Source: Thiodiazotropha sp050305975 | Lineage (GTDB): Bacteria; Pseudomonadota; Gammaproteobacteria; Chromatiales; Chromatiaceae | Length of the DNA stretch: 64,000 nt | Assembly (NCBI GenBank): GCA_050305975.1 | Contig: JBNLGI010000088.1 | Span: forward strand, 7,367 to 71,366 | Direction of reading: 5' to 3' | In this document: one piece after another, positions 1 to 7,302 of the stretch | Layout of the letters: the number at the start of each line of letters is the position of its first letter | How positions within the stretch are numbered: position 1 is the stretch's first letter | Program-made: the position numbers and the translations under genes | Notes under the pieces: generated by a model | The model's database searches: none | What the model saw: only the letters and a program-made list of their open reading frames with translations | Told to the model about the DNA's origin: nothing

Positions 1-332
1 GCGGTAACTGTCGGTAAAAGATCCACATATCTGTTCTCAAGCCCTCTCGCGAAAATCCGTTTGTTTAGTCGATGGCGCACAGGGTGATTCTGGCGCATCA
101 AGCAGGAAATAAGGCCTACCCTGAATAGGGTTTCTGTGCGGGGATTCAGGCCCTTTACAGTCAATGGTTCGGCATTGGACTGTTCAGACTATATCATTGC
201 TCGGCATTATCCATGCCGATCGCTCTGCCTTCCAATTCGAAGTGAAAAAAAGTGTGAACTGCTGCTTGTTTTTTTTACCCGCTGATGCGGGGTTTGAAAG
301 CGCAGCCGTATCTTTGTTCTGGAAACAGAGGG
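1..332. other. Non-coding stretch downstream of the deaD helicase gene
   Basis: I see no convincing gene here. The open frame that begins inside it on the plus strand runs antisense into the helicase gene and has no recognisable protein features. A short dyad, CCCGC-TGAT-GCGGG at 278-291, lies next to a T run (269-276), but read in the helicase direction the hairpin is followed by A residues, so it is not a classical terminator for that gene. Confidence 0.5.
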
Positions 333-2060
333 TCAGGTGTTTCGAGAGCGTTTGCCTCGCTTCTCGCTCTTTTTGCGTCTCGGTTGAGCGGTTTCACTCG
401 GTTCAATCAGTGACAAATTCAGTCGATGACCGCGTACGAAGACGCCACGCAGATGGTGGTAGACCGGTTTCGGCATGCCGACCGGCAGCTCTACGATGCT
501 GTGGTCCGGGAGGATCTCCACCCGCCCGATCAGATCACCGTCCAGCCCGGCCTCATTGGCGATGGCGCCGACAATCTCTCTTGCCGTGGCCCCATGCTCC
601 GAACCCACCTCCAATCGATAACGCTCGAGCGGATAGGCGGCATCCCCTCGCTGACGGGATTTGCGCGCGGGTCGCTGCCGGCTGCCGTCGGCACTGTCTC
701 TGCCGCGTTCGCGCTTGCTGCTGCCCTCGGTCGCCAATTCATCCACGATGAAGGGTCTGGACTTCTGGTCCAGGTAGGTGAGGGCGGCTGCAATCTCGAG
801 CGCGCCGGTCTCGAGCTCCTTTTCGATCCGGCTGACCAGACTGAAGTAGTAGCCCAGATCCTGGTCACTCAAGGTCTCGCGCAGCTTTTCGATGAAGCGG
901 TCGATTCGATGTTCGCTCAGATCCTCCGCCCTCGGCAGTTCGATGGCGGGGATCTGCTGACGCGTCGATCGCTCGATCGCCTTGAGCATCCCCCGCTCCC
1001 GGGGCTGCACGAAGAGCAGGGCCTTGCCGGCGCGCCCGGCCCGGCCCGTACGACCGATGCGGTGGACATAGGATTCAGGGTCGTTGGGAATATCGTAGTT
1101 GACCACGTGGCTGATGCGCTCCACGTCGAGTCCGCGGGCGGCCACGTCGGTGGCGACCAGGATGTCGAGCTGCCCTGATTTGAGGCGGTCGACCGTTCTC
1201 TCCCGCATGGCTTGATTCATATCGCCATTGAGCGCCTCAGCAGCGAAGCCATGGGCCTCGAGCTTATCGGCCACCTCCACGGTGGCGGTCTTGGTGCGCA
1301 CGAAGATGATCATGCCGTCGAAGGACTCGACCTCCAGCAGGCGGGTCAGGGCGTCCATCTTCTGGTGACGTGCGACCAGGCAGTGGGACTGTTCTATCGC
1401 GGTGACCGTCTCGGTCCTGGATTTGACCTTGATCTCCACCGGCTCGTGCAGCTGTTTGCGGGCGATGCGCTTTATGGTCTCGGGCATGGTGGCGGAGAAC
1501 AGCGCCACCTGACGCCGGGGCGGGGTCTGTTCGAAGATCCACTCGATGTCCTCGATAAAGCCCATCTTGAGCATCTCGTCCGCCTCGTCGAGCACCAGGG
1601 TACGCAGACTCTCCAGACTCAGCGACTTGCGTCGGAGATGGTCCATCACCCGTCCGGGGGTGCCGACGATGACCTGTGGATGACGCTGCAACTGGCGCAG
1701 TTGCAGCGTCATGCTCTGGCCGCCGTAGAGGGGCAGGACATGAAACCTGTCCAACTCCCTGGCGTAGCTCTTGAACGCTTCCGCGACCTGCAGGGCCAGT
1801 TCGCGGGTCGGTGTCAGCACCAGGACCTGGGGTGGGAGACTGCGGGTATCGAGTCGGCTGAGCAGGGGCAGGGCGAAGGCCGCGGTCTTGCCGGTTCCGG
1901 TCTGGGCCTGTCCCAGCAGATCCCGTCCCTCCAGCAGATGGGGAATGGCTTCGGCCTGGATCGGCGTGGGGGTCTCATAGCCCATGGCGACCACGGCCTG
2001 CATGACAGGGGCGGCCAGCCCGAGGCCGGCGAAGGTGATGGAAGGGTCGGAAGCGGTCAT
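333..2060 (-). CDS. deaD: DEAD-box ATP-dependent RNA helicase (DeaD/CsdA type)
   Basis: A 575-residue RNA helicase expected to unwind rRNA or mRNA structure in ribosome assembly and cold adaptation. All core motifs are present in order: Q motif (GYETPTPIQ, ~27-35), motif I AQTGTGKT (~52-59), PTREL, DEAD, SAT, the TDVAARGLD motif V, and HRIGRTGRAGRAG motif VI. After the two RecA domains come a helical linker, a basic low-complexity segment and a DbpA-like RNA-binding domain, then a Lys/Arg-rich tail ending in KRGKRSRNT. The ATG at 2060 is preferred over an upstream ATG at 2171 because the 37 added residues are unlike the family. CsdA/DeaD fits better than RhlE or SrmB because of the C-terminal domain. 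Confidence 0.93.
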   Translation of the reverse strand: MTASDPSITFAGLGLAAPVMQAVVAMGYETPTPIQAEAIPHLLEGRDLLGQAQTGTGKTAAFALPLLSRLDTRSLPPQVLVLTPTRELALQVAEAFKSYARELDRFHVLPLYGGQSMTLQLRQLQRHPQVIVGTPGRVMDHLRRKSLSLESLRTLVLDEADEMLKMGFIEDIEWIFEQTPPRRQVALFSATMPETIKRIARKQLHEPVEIKVKSRTETVTAIEQSHCLVARHQKMDALTRLLEVESFDGMIIFVRTKTATVEVADKLEAHGFAAEALNGDMNQAMRERTVDRLKSGQLDILVATDVAARGLDVERISHVVNYDIPNDPESYVHRIGRTGRAGRAGKALLFVQPRERGMLKAIERSTRQQIPAIELPRAEDLSEHRIDRFIEKLRETLSDQDLGYYFSLVSRIEKELETGALEIAAALTYLDQKSRPFIVDELATEGSSKRERGRDSADGSRQRPARKSRQRGDAAYPLERYRLEVGSEHGATAREIVGAIANEAGLDGDLIGRVEILPDHSIVELPVGMPKPVYHHLRGVFVRGHRLNLSLIEPSETAQPRRKKSEKRGKRSRNT

Positions 2061-2187
2061 CAGTGGATCCGGGTTGACGAGGAAAGGGCGGGCCCGTTTC
2101 GTCGAGGGGGAAAAGGGGCGTGAGTATACAGCAACCGGGCGTCCACCACGATGCTTTAATCTCCTCAACACAAGGGTGCATTCAGCC

Positions 2188-2215
2188 TTGACTAAACCGA
2201 CCGGTCAACTACAAT
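2188..2215 (+). promoter_or_regulatory. Sigma-70-like promoter for the methyltransferase gene
   Basis: TTGACT at 2188-2193 and TACAAT at 2210-2215 are separated by 16 bases. It would start a transcript near 2222 with a leader of about 130 nt before the ATG at 2353. It lies in the divergent gap between the helicase and the methyltransferase. Confidence 0.5.
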
Positions 2216-2352
2216 TGCGTGCATGGCTCGGAAAACGGCATCGCCATATCCGTACCGAGGTCATCGACATCAAGACGATGGGAAGAGGCGGTTACGGGAT
2301 GGACGGTCGGCCGCCGTCCGCCGAGCCCTTCACCATCAAGGAGCGTACTAGC

Positions 2353-2835
2353 ATGAACCGGGATACCAGGATTCTGTACAGAGACGGGTCGCCCTTGCGA
2401 CTCTACCCGCCACTCTGGTTTCTGCTGTTTGCGCTCTCCGCGGTCGTTCTGGCGAACGTCTGGCCGCTGTCTTTTCCTTTACCGGAATTCATACGGCCTT
2501 TTGCCTACCTGCTTGCGGCCGGGGGCGGCATCCTGGCGCTGTGGGCCGCCCTGCTGTTCAGGCGGCACCGGACCACTGCCCACCCCTATGCCGAAGCCAG
2601 CAGCCTGGTTACCGGAGGTCCCTACCGCTTTACCCGTAATCCGATGTATCTGGGGCTGCTCATGACCCTGATCGCCCTTGGTCTGTGGTTGCAGAGTCTG
2701 AGCGCGCTGCTGTTGGCGCCGCTCTTTGTGTTCGTCATCAACCGCTGCAACATCCAACCCGAGGAGCTCCGCCTGAAAGCCGGCTTCGGCGAAGCGTACG
2801 AGACCTATCGGGCACAGACCCGGCGCTGGATCTGA
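2353..2835 (+). CDS. Membrane methyltransferase, isoprenylcysteine carboxyl methyltransferase (ICMT/PEMT) superfamily
   Basis: A 160-residue integral membrane protein with about four hydrophobic segments. It carries the family signature GPYRFTRNPMYLG (about residues 89-101), followed by a C-terminal EE..L...FGEAYETYRAQTRRW segment that forms the SAM-binding region in this family. In bacteria these small proteins methylate lipids or small molecules; the substrate here cannot be read from sequence. The ATG at 2353 follows a leader from the promoter at 2188. A longer in-frame version from 1984 crosses the helicase gene and is rejected. The gene stands alone between the divergent helicase and an AhpD-like gene. 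Confidence 0.8.
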   Translation: MNRDTRILYRDGSPLRLYPPLWFLLFALSAVVLANVWPLSFPLPEFIRPFAYLLAAGGGILALWAALLFRRHRTTAHPYAEASSLVTGGPYRFTRNPMYLGLLMTLIALGLWLQSLSALLLAPLFVFVINRCNIQPEELRLKAGFGEAYETYRAQTRRWI

Positions 2836-2925
2836 TCGATTTTCCATGTCTGTCCGTGCTCCGCGGTGTCGCGGACAGGGGCAGCTTTTTACCAAGAGAC
2901 GGGGCCGATGCCCGAGGAGATGAGC

Positions 2926-3462
2926 ATGTCTTTGATCACCACTACGCCTCCGCAACAGGCCGAAGGCAAGATCGCGGAGATCTATAGCGATATCGAGAGC
3001 ACATTCGGTTTCATTCCGAATGCCATCCAGCTCGACAGTATCAATCCGAGCCACATGGCGCGGCATTGGGAGGGGATTCAGGAGTCCATTCGACATGAGA
3101 GCCTGTCGCAGAAACTCTTCACTCTGATCCGTCTGCTGGTTTCTGAGGCCACCCATTGCGACTATTGCGTGGGCCTCAATGCCGGCATCCTGATGCAGAT
3201 GCACGGCATGAGCGCAGAGGATATCGCACGGGTCAAACAGACACCGGAACAGGCATCACTGGATGCGAAGGAGCTGGCTCTGCTGCAGTTCGTGTTGAAG
3301 GGGGTGGCAGATTCGAACAGCATCACGGCGCAGGATATCGAGGAGCTGAAGCAACTGGGCTGCAGCGAGCGCGAAGTCTTCGATGCCCTGGCTCACGGTG
3401 CCTGGCAGGTTGCCGGCGACATCATGCTCAACGCCTTCAAGGTAGAGCACGATTTTCACTAA
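2926..3462 (+). CDS. Carboxymuconolactone decarboxylase / AhpD-like family protein
   Basis: A 178-residue all-helical protein with the AhpD core signature HCDYCVG (about residues 80-86), whose CxxC pair and nearby His form the peroxidase/thiol-relay site in AhpD homologues. The sequence before it (TLIRLLVSEATHC) and the later AHGAWQVAGDIMLNAF helix are typical of peroxidase-related CMD proteins. Three in-frame ATGs lie close together at 2908, 2920 and 2926. The one at 2926 is chosen because GAGGAG lies at good spacing before it and the family starts with this kind of MSxI sequence. A role in peroxide or thiol redox is inferred; no partner reductase is adjacent. Confidence 0.8.
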   Translation: MSLITTTPPQQAEGKIAEIYSDIESTFGFIPNAIQLDSINPSHMARHWEGIQESIRHESLSQKLFTLIRLLVSEATHCDYCVGLNAGILMQMHGMSAEDIARVKQTPEQASLDAKELALLQFVLKGVADSNSITAQDIEELKQLGCSEREVFDALAHGAWQVAGDIMLNAFKVEHDFH

Positions 3463-3483
3463 ACAACCGGATTGAGGAACTGT

Positions 3484-3516
3484 CGCACCCTGCGCCTGAT
3501 CATGGCGTAGGGTGCG
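3484..3516 (+). terminator. Strong hairpin after the AhpD-like gene, possible terminator without a U-tract
   Basis: CGCACCCTGCGCC (3484-3496) pairs with GGCGTAGGGTGCG (3504-3516) around a 7-base loop; the only imperfection is one G-U pair. It starts 22 bases after the stop codon. No T run follows, so it could be a 3' stabilising hairpin rather than an intrinsic terminator. Confidence 0.45.
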
Positions 3517-3725
3517 GGAAGGTACAACCATCATCTCGTTCTGGTTGAGTTTCGGATTCTCGCGGGAAGAACTTTAGCTTCCGGATGCAAATCGCTGGCG
3601 GTCATGTCGGACAGTCGCACATCGAGCGCAGACAGGAATTAGCCGTGGTGTGGCCGTGATCGAAACTTCGAACGGAACAGACGGGCCATCGCCTGCGCAG
3701 ACACATGCAGGAGTTGGCTTGCGGC

Positions 3726-3992
3726 TCAGCGTCTTCTGCCACCGCGTCCTTTTTTGGGTCGATCGGGACCGACGCGGATCAGGCTGCCTTTGTAATCACT
3801 GTTGTCCAATGCGGAGATGGCGGCGCGGGCTTCATGCCCTTCCATGTCGATGGTCGCGAAGCCGCGGCAGTCGCCGGAAAAAATATCGCGCGACATGGTG
3901 AAAGAACGGACAACGCCATATTGGGAGAAGAGCGCTTTGAGCCCCTCTTCCGTGGTCGATCTGGGGAGACCACGAACAGAAAGTGTAATCAA
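3726..3992 (-). CDS. Small RRM-type RNA-binding protein
   Basis: An 88-residue protein made of a single RNA recognition motif. The RNP2-like strand (ITLSVRGL) is at the N terminus, the RNP1-like strand CRGFATIDM is at about residues 43-51, and the chain ends in a basic KKGRGGRRR tail. Such single-RRM proteins are found in many gammaproteobacteria and are often cold-induced; a cold-shock protein gene lies nearby on the same strand, separated by the MITE-like element. The first codon is TTG, with AAGG about nine bases upstream. The RNA targets are unknown. Confidence 0.82.
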   Translation of the reverse strand: MITLSVRGLPRSTTEEGLKALFSQYGVVRSFTMSRDIFSGDCRGFATIDMEGHEARAAISALDNSDYKGSLIRVGPDRPKKGRGGRRR

Positions 3993-4005
3993 TGGAATAA
4001 ACCTT

Positions 4006-4234
4006 AGGGCCTGTTAACACCAATTCGATAGGCTCTGCTGGAGCTGTTTTTGCGTCCAGCAAGGCAGAATGAGCGTGGTCTAGCCCTGCTATATAAGTGA
4101 ATGATAACGTCGCTGGACACAAAAACAGCCCCAGCCCTTCGGGTTGTGCCCCGAAGGAATTGCCCTTGGGGTGCGCCTTGATTGGCGCTTTTTCAGGGGC
4201 AACAGAGCCTATCAAATGAGTGTTAACAGGCCCT
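4006..4234. mobile_element. MITE-like inverted-repeat element, 229 bp, non-coding
   Basis: The ends are exact inverted repeats of 15 bp: AGGGCCTGTTAACAC at 4006-4020 and GTGTTAACAGGCCCT at 4220-4234. After a 6-base degenerate gap the match resumes with GATAGGCTCTG on the left and its complement on the right, so each terminal repeat is about 32 bp. Both ends are flanked by a TA-like junction (TTAGGG / CCCTAG). The interior has no transposase and no plausible protein. It lies between the RRM gene and the cold-shock gene. No second copy occurs in this window, so mobility is inferred from structure only. Confidence 0.7.
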
Positions 4235-4302
4235 AGGCTATGGTGCTGGGATTGATCGTGCCTGTCGCTTCGACGCCAATGCAAACGGCCACGACGACAG
4301 TG

Positions 4303-4336
4303 GCGACTCCCCGGCTTGGATAGACCGGGAAGTCGC
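4303..4336 (-). terminator. Hairpin just downstream of the cold-shock gene
   Basis: GCGACTCCCCGG (4303-4314) is complementary to CCGGGAAGTCGC (4325-4336) apart from one G-U pair, with a 10-base loop. It begins about 14 bases past the stop codon in the direction of the gene. There is no clear T run, so terminator function is likely but not certain. Confidence 0.5.
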
Positions 4337-4349
4337 AACTCCGCCAGGC

Positions 4350-4559
4350 TTACAACGGAACGACGTTGTCTGCCTGAGGGCCCTTCTGACCGGCGATCTC
4401 GGTGAATTCGACCCGTTGTCCGTCCTCAAGTGAACGGTGGCCGTCACCGGCGATGGAGCGGAAATGGACGAAGAGATCCTTACCGCCTTCGCGCTCGATA
4501 AAACCAAAACCTTTTGCACTGTCGAACCATTTGACGGTTCCAGTCTGTCTTTCTGACAT
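4350..4559 (-). CDS. Cold-shock protein, CspA family
   Basis: A 69-residue single cold-shock domain. It contains the RNP1 motif KGFGFI (about residues 16-21) and the RNP2 motif DLFVHF (about 29-34), and begins with the usual TGTVKWFD strand. It binds single-stranded RNA/DNA and probably acts as an RNA chaperone in the cytoplasm. The ATG at 4559 gives the normal family length; a longer frame to 4610 adds 17 residues unlike the family. The region upstream (4560-4700) contains a small hairpin, GTCCG/CGGAC (4591-4608), and is long enough to be a structured csp-type leader. Which csp paralogue this is cannot be told. Confidence 0.92.
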   Translation of the reverse strand: MSERQTGTVKWFDSAKGFGFIEREGGKDLFVHFRSIAGDGHRSLEDGQRVEFTEIAGQKGPQADNVVPL

Positions 4560-4854
4560 CTGTAAATACCTGTATGAATAGAGAACAAACGTCCGCTGGT
4601 GAACGGACAACCAACGCGAACTAGGAAAACACTATGAGAGCTTATTCAGGTGTATCGGTGAAGAAACAGTGAAAAAAACGCGATATAGAGAGGACTTAGG
4701 TCGTGCAGGCCTCCGACCATACACCTATGCCCGGAACTAAGCAAGGAACTTCGTCGTGGAGTGAAACTGACGGCTCTCCGGTGTTGGCATTCATGGAGTG
4801 ACTTTCTATGCTTCTACCGGTGTAACATCGCGAGCAGGGGGGAGAGTGAACAAC

Positions 4855-5328
4855 ATGTTGAGCCGGTTCCGTATTTACCTGATGGCAATGGTATTGGCGG
4901 CGCCCGGTGTGCCCCGGGCCGATGCGCCGGAAGGCTACCCCTTTCTGCCCTTCGACGAGGCCATGAACCTGTCGCAGACTGAACAGAAGCCGATGTTCGT
5001 CTACTTTGGGCGCTATGGATGCGGCTATTGCGAAAAGACCAACAAGGAAGCCTTTGTGGATGCCGAGGTCAGGCGGCGGTATACGGGTCACTATGTGCTT
5101 GCTTATGTTGACGCGGAGAGCGGCAAACGCCTGCGCCTGCCCAGCGGCGAGCGTATCCCCGAGCGTGAATTGGGCACCCGCTACGATGCACTTGTGACAC
5201 CCATCTTCACTTTCATGACAAGCGAGGGCGATCCGCTCTATCGGATGGTGGGGGTACAGCGCATCGAGGATCTGATCGAAGCCGACGACCGGATTCAGGC
5301 GACATTGTCGCAAGCAGGACGACCATGA
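4855..5328 (+). CDS. Exported thioredoxin-fold protein with CGYC motif
   Basis: A 157-residue protein with an N-terminal signal-like segment (MLSRFRIYLMAMVLAAPGVPRADA) and a thioredoxin-like domain. The active-site motif is YGCGYCEKTN (about residues 53-62), and a cis-Pro loop is seen as ALVTPIFTF. A CxxC of the GYC type is common in SoxW- or DUF255-like periplasmic thioredoxins that act on a partner protein. The ATG at 4855 is chosen over a GTG at 4846 because of spacing from the purine-rich GGGGGGAG. Its last codons overlap the next gene by 4 bp (ATGA), so the two are surely co-translated. Confidence 0.75.
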   Translation: MLSRFRIYLMAMVLAAPGVPRADAPEGYPFLPFDEAMNLSQTEQKPMFVYFGRYGCGYCEKTNKEAFVDAEVRRRYTGHYVLAYVDAESGKRLRLPSGERIPERELGTRYDALVTPIFTFMTSEGDPLYRMVGVQRIEDLIEADDRIQATLSQAGRP

Positions 5329-6551
5329 GGCGTCTGCTTTACGCGCTCTGTCTGAGCTGCCTGCCCTTGCCGTCGGCAACGGCCGCGCCATGGTCCTTCA
5401 GTCAAGCCATCCCGGTGACGCCGCCGGCGCAGGGGAAAGTCTTCCATCATCTCGATTCGGCGGGCCGCCGCAACATCGCCAGCGGCAATCAAGGCGTGGC
5501 GGTGGCGTGGGAGGATGACCGCGACGGCACTCCAAGAGTCTATGTCGCTTACAAAGGCTTCAGCGACGATCGATTCGCCGACCCCGTGCGTGTCAGCGGC
5601 GCGGGAGAGGCTTATGAACCGAGTCTGATCGCCCTGAGTAGCGGTCGTTTCTCCATGGCCTGGGAGGAGGAGGGCGCGGTCTGGACGCGTCTGATCCGCT
5701 TCGATGGCGAGCCTGAACTGGGCCCCATGCTGAAGATCGGTCATCGACAGGGGGCGCAGGCAAGCCTCACGGGTGAGGGTGATCGGATTGTCATTCTCTG
5801 GTCGGAAACCGAGGAGCGCTTTGGCCGCGTCCGCGCACAGTACCTCGAAGCCGAGGGTCTGAAGCTGATTCCCGGGCGTGAATGTCCGGTCGACGCGGCT
5901 GCGCCTGTCGATGAGCAGCTCTATCCCGCCGCCACTTCGATCCGGGGGCGTCTGGTGGTGGCCTGGGAGGACAGGCGACCCAAACATACCATCATCATGG
6001 CGGCGGTGGAGACGCAGCCCGGTTCCTGTCGCTTCAGCAAGCCCTCGCGTATCAGTGAAAAGCCGTCAGGCGGAAACCTGCCCTACGGTGCCGGGCATGG
6101 GGTGTCTCGGGTCGCTATCGCCAGAGTGGCCGAAACCCAAGCCTTTGCCGCCTGGGAAGACAAGCGAAATTTCCGCAATGGATATGACATCTGGGGCGCC
6201 TTTCAGCGAACCGGCGAAACCGTCTTCGACAAGAACGAGCGGGTACAGGACGATTTCGGCGGTCTCGCCAAACAGCGTCATGCCACGGTCGCCGGCCATG
6301 CCGACGGCAAGCTGGCAGTGGTCTGGGACGATGATCGCGAAGGCAATGTCGACCTGATGCTGAGCTGGCGCGAAGCAGAGGGCTGGAGTGACGACTGGCC
6401 CGTGCCCGTCGCCTCGGGTCAGGGTCAGCAGAGCAATCCGAGTGTGGTCTTCGACCTTGAAGGCAATCTGCACCTGGTCTGGATCGAACGGGATCGGATC
6501 GGAGGCGCCACTCAGGTGAAGTACGCTGTCGGCACCGTCGTCGACGACTAG
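5325..6551 (+). CDS. Exported repeat protein, probable beta-propeller (seven WED-type repeats)
   Basis: A 408-residue protein with a signal peptide (MRRLLYALCLSCLPLPSATA). The mature chain shows a recurring strand: VAWEDDRDG, MAWEEEGAV, ILWSETEER, VAWEDRRPK, AAWEDKRNF, VVWDDDREG and LVWIERDRI. Each is followed by a polar turn and another strand. Seven such units at roughly 50-60 residue spacing suggest a six- or seven-bladed propeller, resembling BNR/Asp-box sialidase-like folds, but no sialidase catalytic residues are evident. Start and previous stop overlap as ATGA, tying it to the CGYC thioredoxin. Function unknown; a binding role in the periplasm or at the cell surface is inferred. Confidence 0.75.
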   Translation: MRRLLYALCLSCLPLPSATAAPWSFSQAIPVTPPAQGKVFHHLDSAGRRNIASGNQGVAVAWEDDRDGTPRVYVAYKGFSDDRFADPVRVSGAGEAYEPSLIALSSGRFSMAWEEEGAVWTRLIRFDGEPELGPMLKIGHRQGAQASLTGEGDRIVILWSETEERFGRVRAQYLEAEGLKLIPGRECPVDAAAPVDEQLYPAATSIRGRLVVAWEDRRPKHTIIMAAVETQPGSCRFSKPSRISEKPSGGNLPYGAGHGVSRVAIARVAETQAFAAWEDKRNFRNGYDIWGAFQRTGETVFDKNERVQDDFGGLAKQRHATVAGHADGKLAVVWDDDREGNVDLMLSWREAEGWSDDWPVPVASGQGQQSNPSVVFDLEGNLHLVWIERDRIGGATQVKYAVGTVVDD

Positions 6552-6574
6552 GCCATGATAGCGATCGTTCAGCT

Positions 6575-7273
6575 ATGCCAAACACACTATGGGGAACATC
6601 AGCCGCTTGCCCCCTCCTGCTCGCCCTCTGCCTGATGAGTCAGTCCGCCGGGATCGCGGGCGGGATCGATGCGATCGAGCAGCGCTATATCCAGGCAGGC
6701 CTGATTGATGTGTCGGACATCGATCCCTCGATTCTTGTCGACCTGGTCAACGCGGATGCGGAAAAGAACTTTTTCGCGGAGAACTACTACCAGGGTTTGA
6801 ACAGGGCCTATCTGCAAAGGGAAGTAGCGGAAAAGCTCGTCAAGGCGCAGCGGACTCTGAAGGCCCGGTTCCCGCATCGCTCACTGCAGATTCTCGATGC
6901 GGCCAGACCCAGAAGCGTATCGAAAAAGATGTTCGAGAAAATGCGCGGGACCCGCTTCGAGAAGTTCGTTGCCGATCCGGCCACCGGCTCTATGCACAAC
7001 TACGGGATTGCCGTGGATATCACGATCGTCGATGGTGCCGGCAACGAACTGGATATGGGGCCGACGCCGTTCCGCAGGAGCAGATGGGAGATCTACTGGG
7101 ACTACGCGAAGACGAAGATGGGTTTGGATCTGACCGATGTCCAGCGCGACAACAGACAGCTGCTGTCGGATACGATGCAGAGTGCGGGATTCTATCCCTT
7201 GAGCCACGAATGGTGGCACTTCAACGGAATGCGGAAGGCCGACGCCAGAAAGCGCTACCGGATTATCGAATAA
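6575..7273 (+). CDS. ddpX: D-alanyl-D-alanine dipeptidase (VanX/DdpX family, peptidase M15)
   Basis: A 232-residue zinc dipeptidase with a signal peptide (about residues 1-28). The VanX zinc motif SxHxxGxAxD is present as SMHNYGIAVD, and the second motif ExxWH as EWWH near residue 214. The upstream LDAARPRS segment carries the conserved Arg of the family. It should hydrolyse D-Ala-D-Ala released from peptidoglycan and, because it is exported, act in the periplasm. The gene starts 23 bp after the propeller protein and ends convergently with a POT peptide transporter. No vanH/vanA ligase genes are near, so a recycling or salvage role is more likely than glycopeptide resistance. Confidence 0.85.
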   Translation: MPNTLWGTSAACPLLLALCLMSQSAGIAGGIDAIEQRYIQAGLIDVSDIDPSILVDLVNADAEKNFFAENYYQGLNRAYLQREVAEKLVKAQRTLKARFPHRSLQILDAARPRSVSKKMFEKMRGTRFEKFVADPATGSMHNYGIAVDITIVDGAGNELDMGPTPFRRSRWEIYWDYAKTKMGLDLTDVQRDNRQLLSDTMQSAGFYPLSHEWWHFNGMRKADARKRYRIIE

Positions 7274-7302
7274 TCTATTCCCCCGCGGTCCGGCCTCCAC
7301 GA

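Noticed and set aside
164..751. 195-codon frame at the left end
   Set aside because: It is Cys/Arg/Pro-rich, antisense to the helicase 3' end, and has no ribosome-binding site.
3832..4338. 168-codon frame spanning the MITE-like element
   Set aside because: It covers the RRM gene in another frame and both terminal repeats; no protein features.
6575..7273. Vancomycin resistance cluster
   Set aside because: The VanX-like dipeptidase is alone and exported, without VanH, VanA or VanRS.
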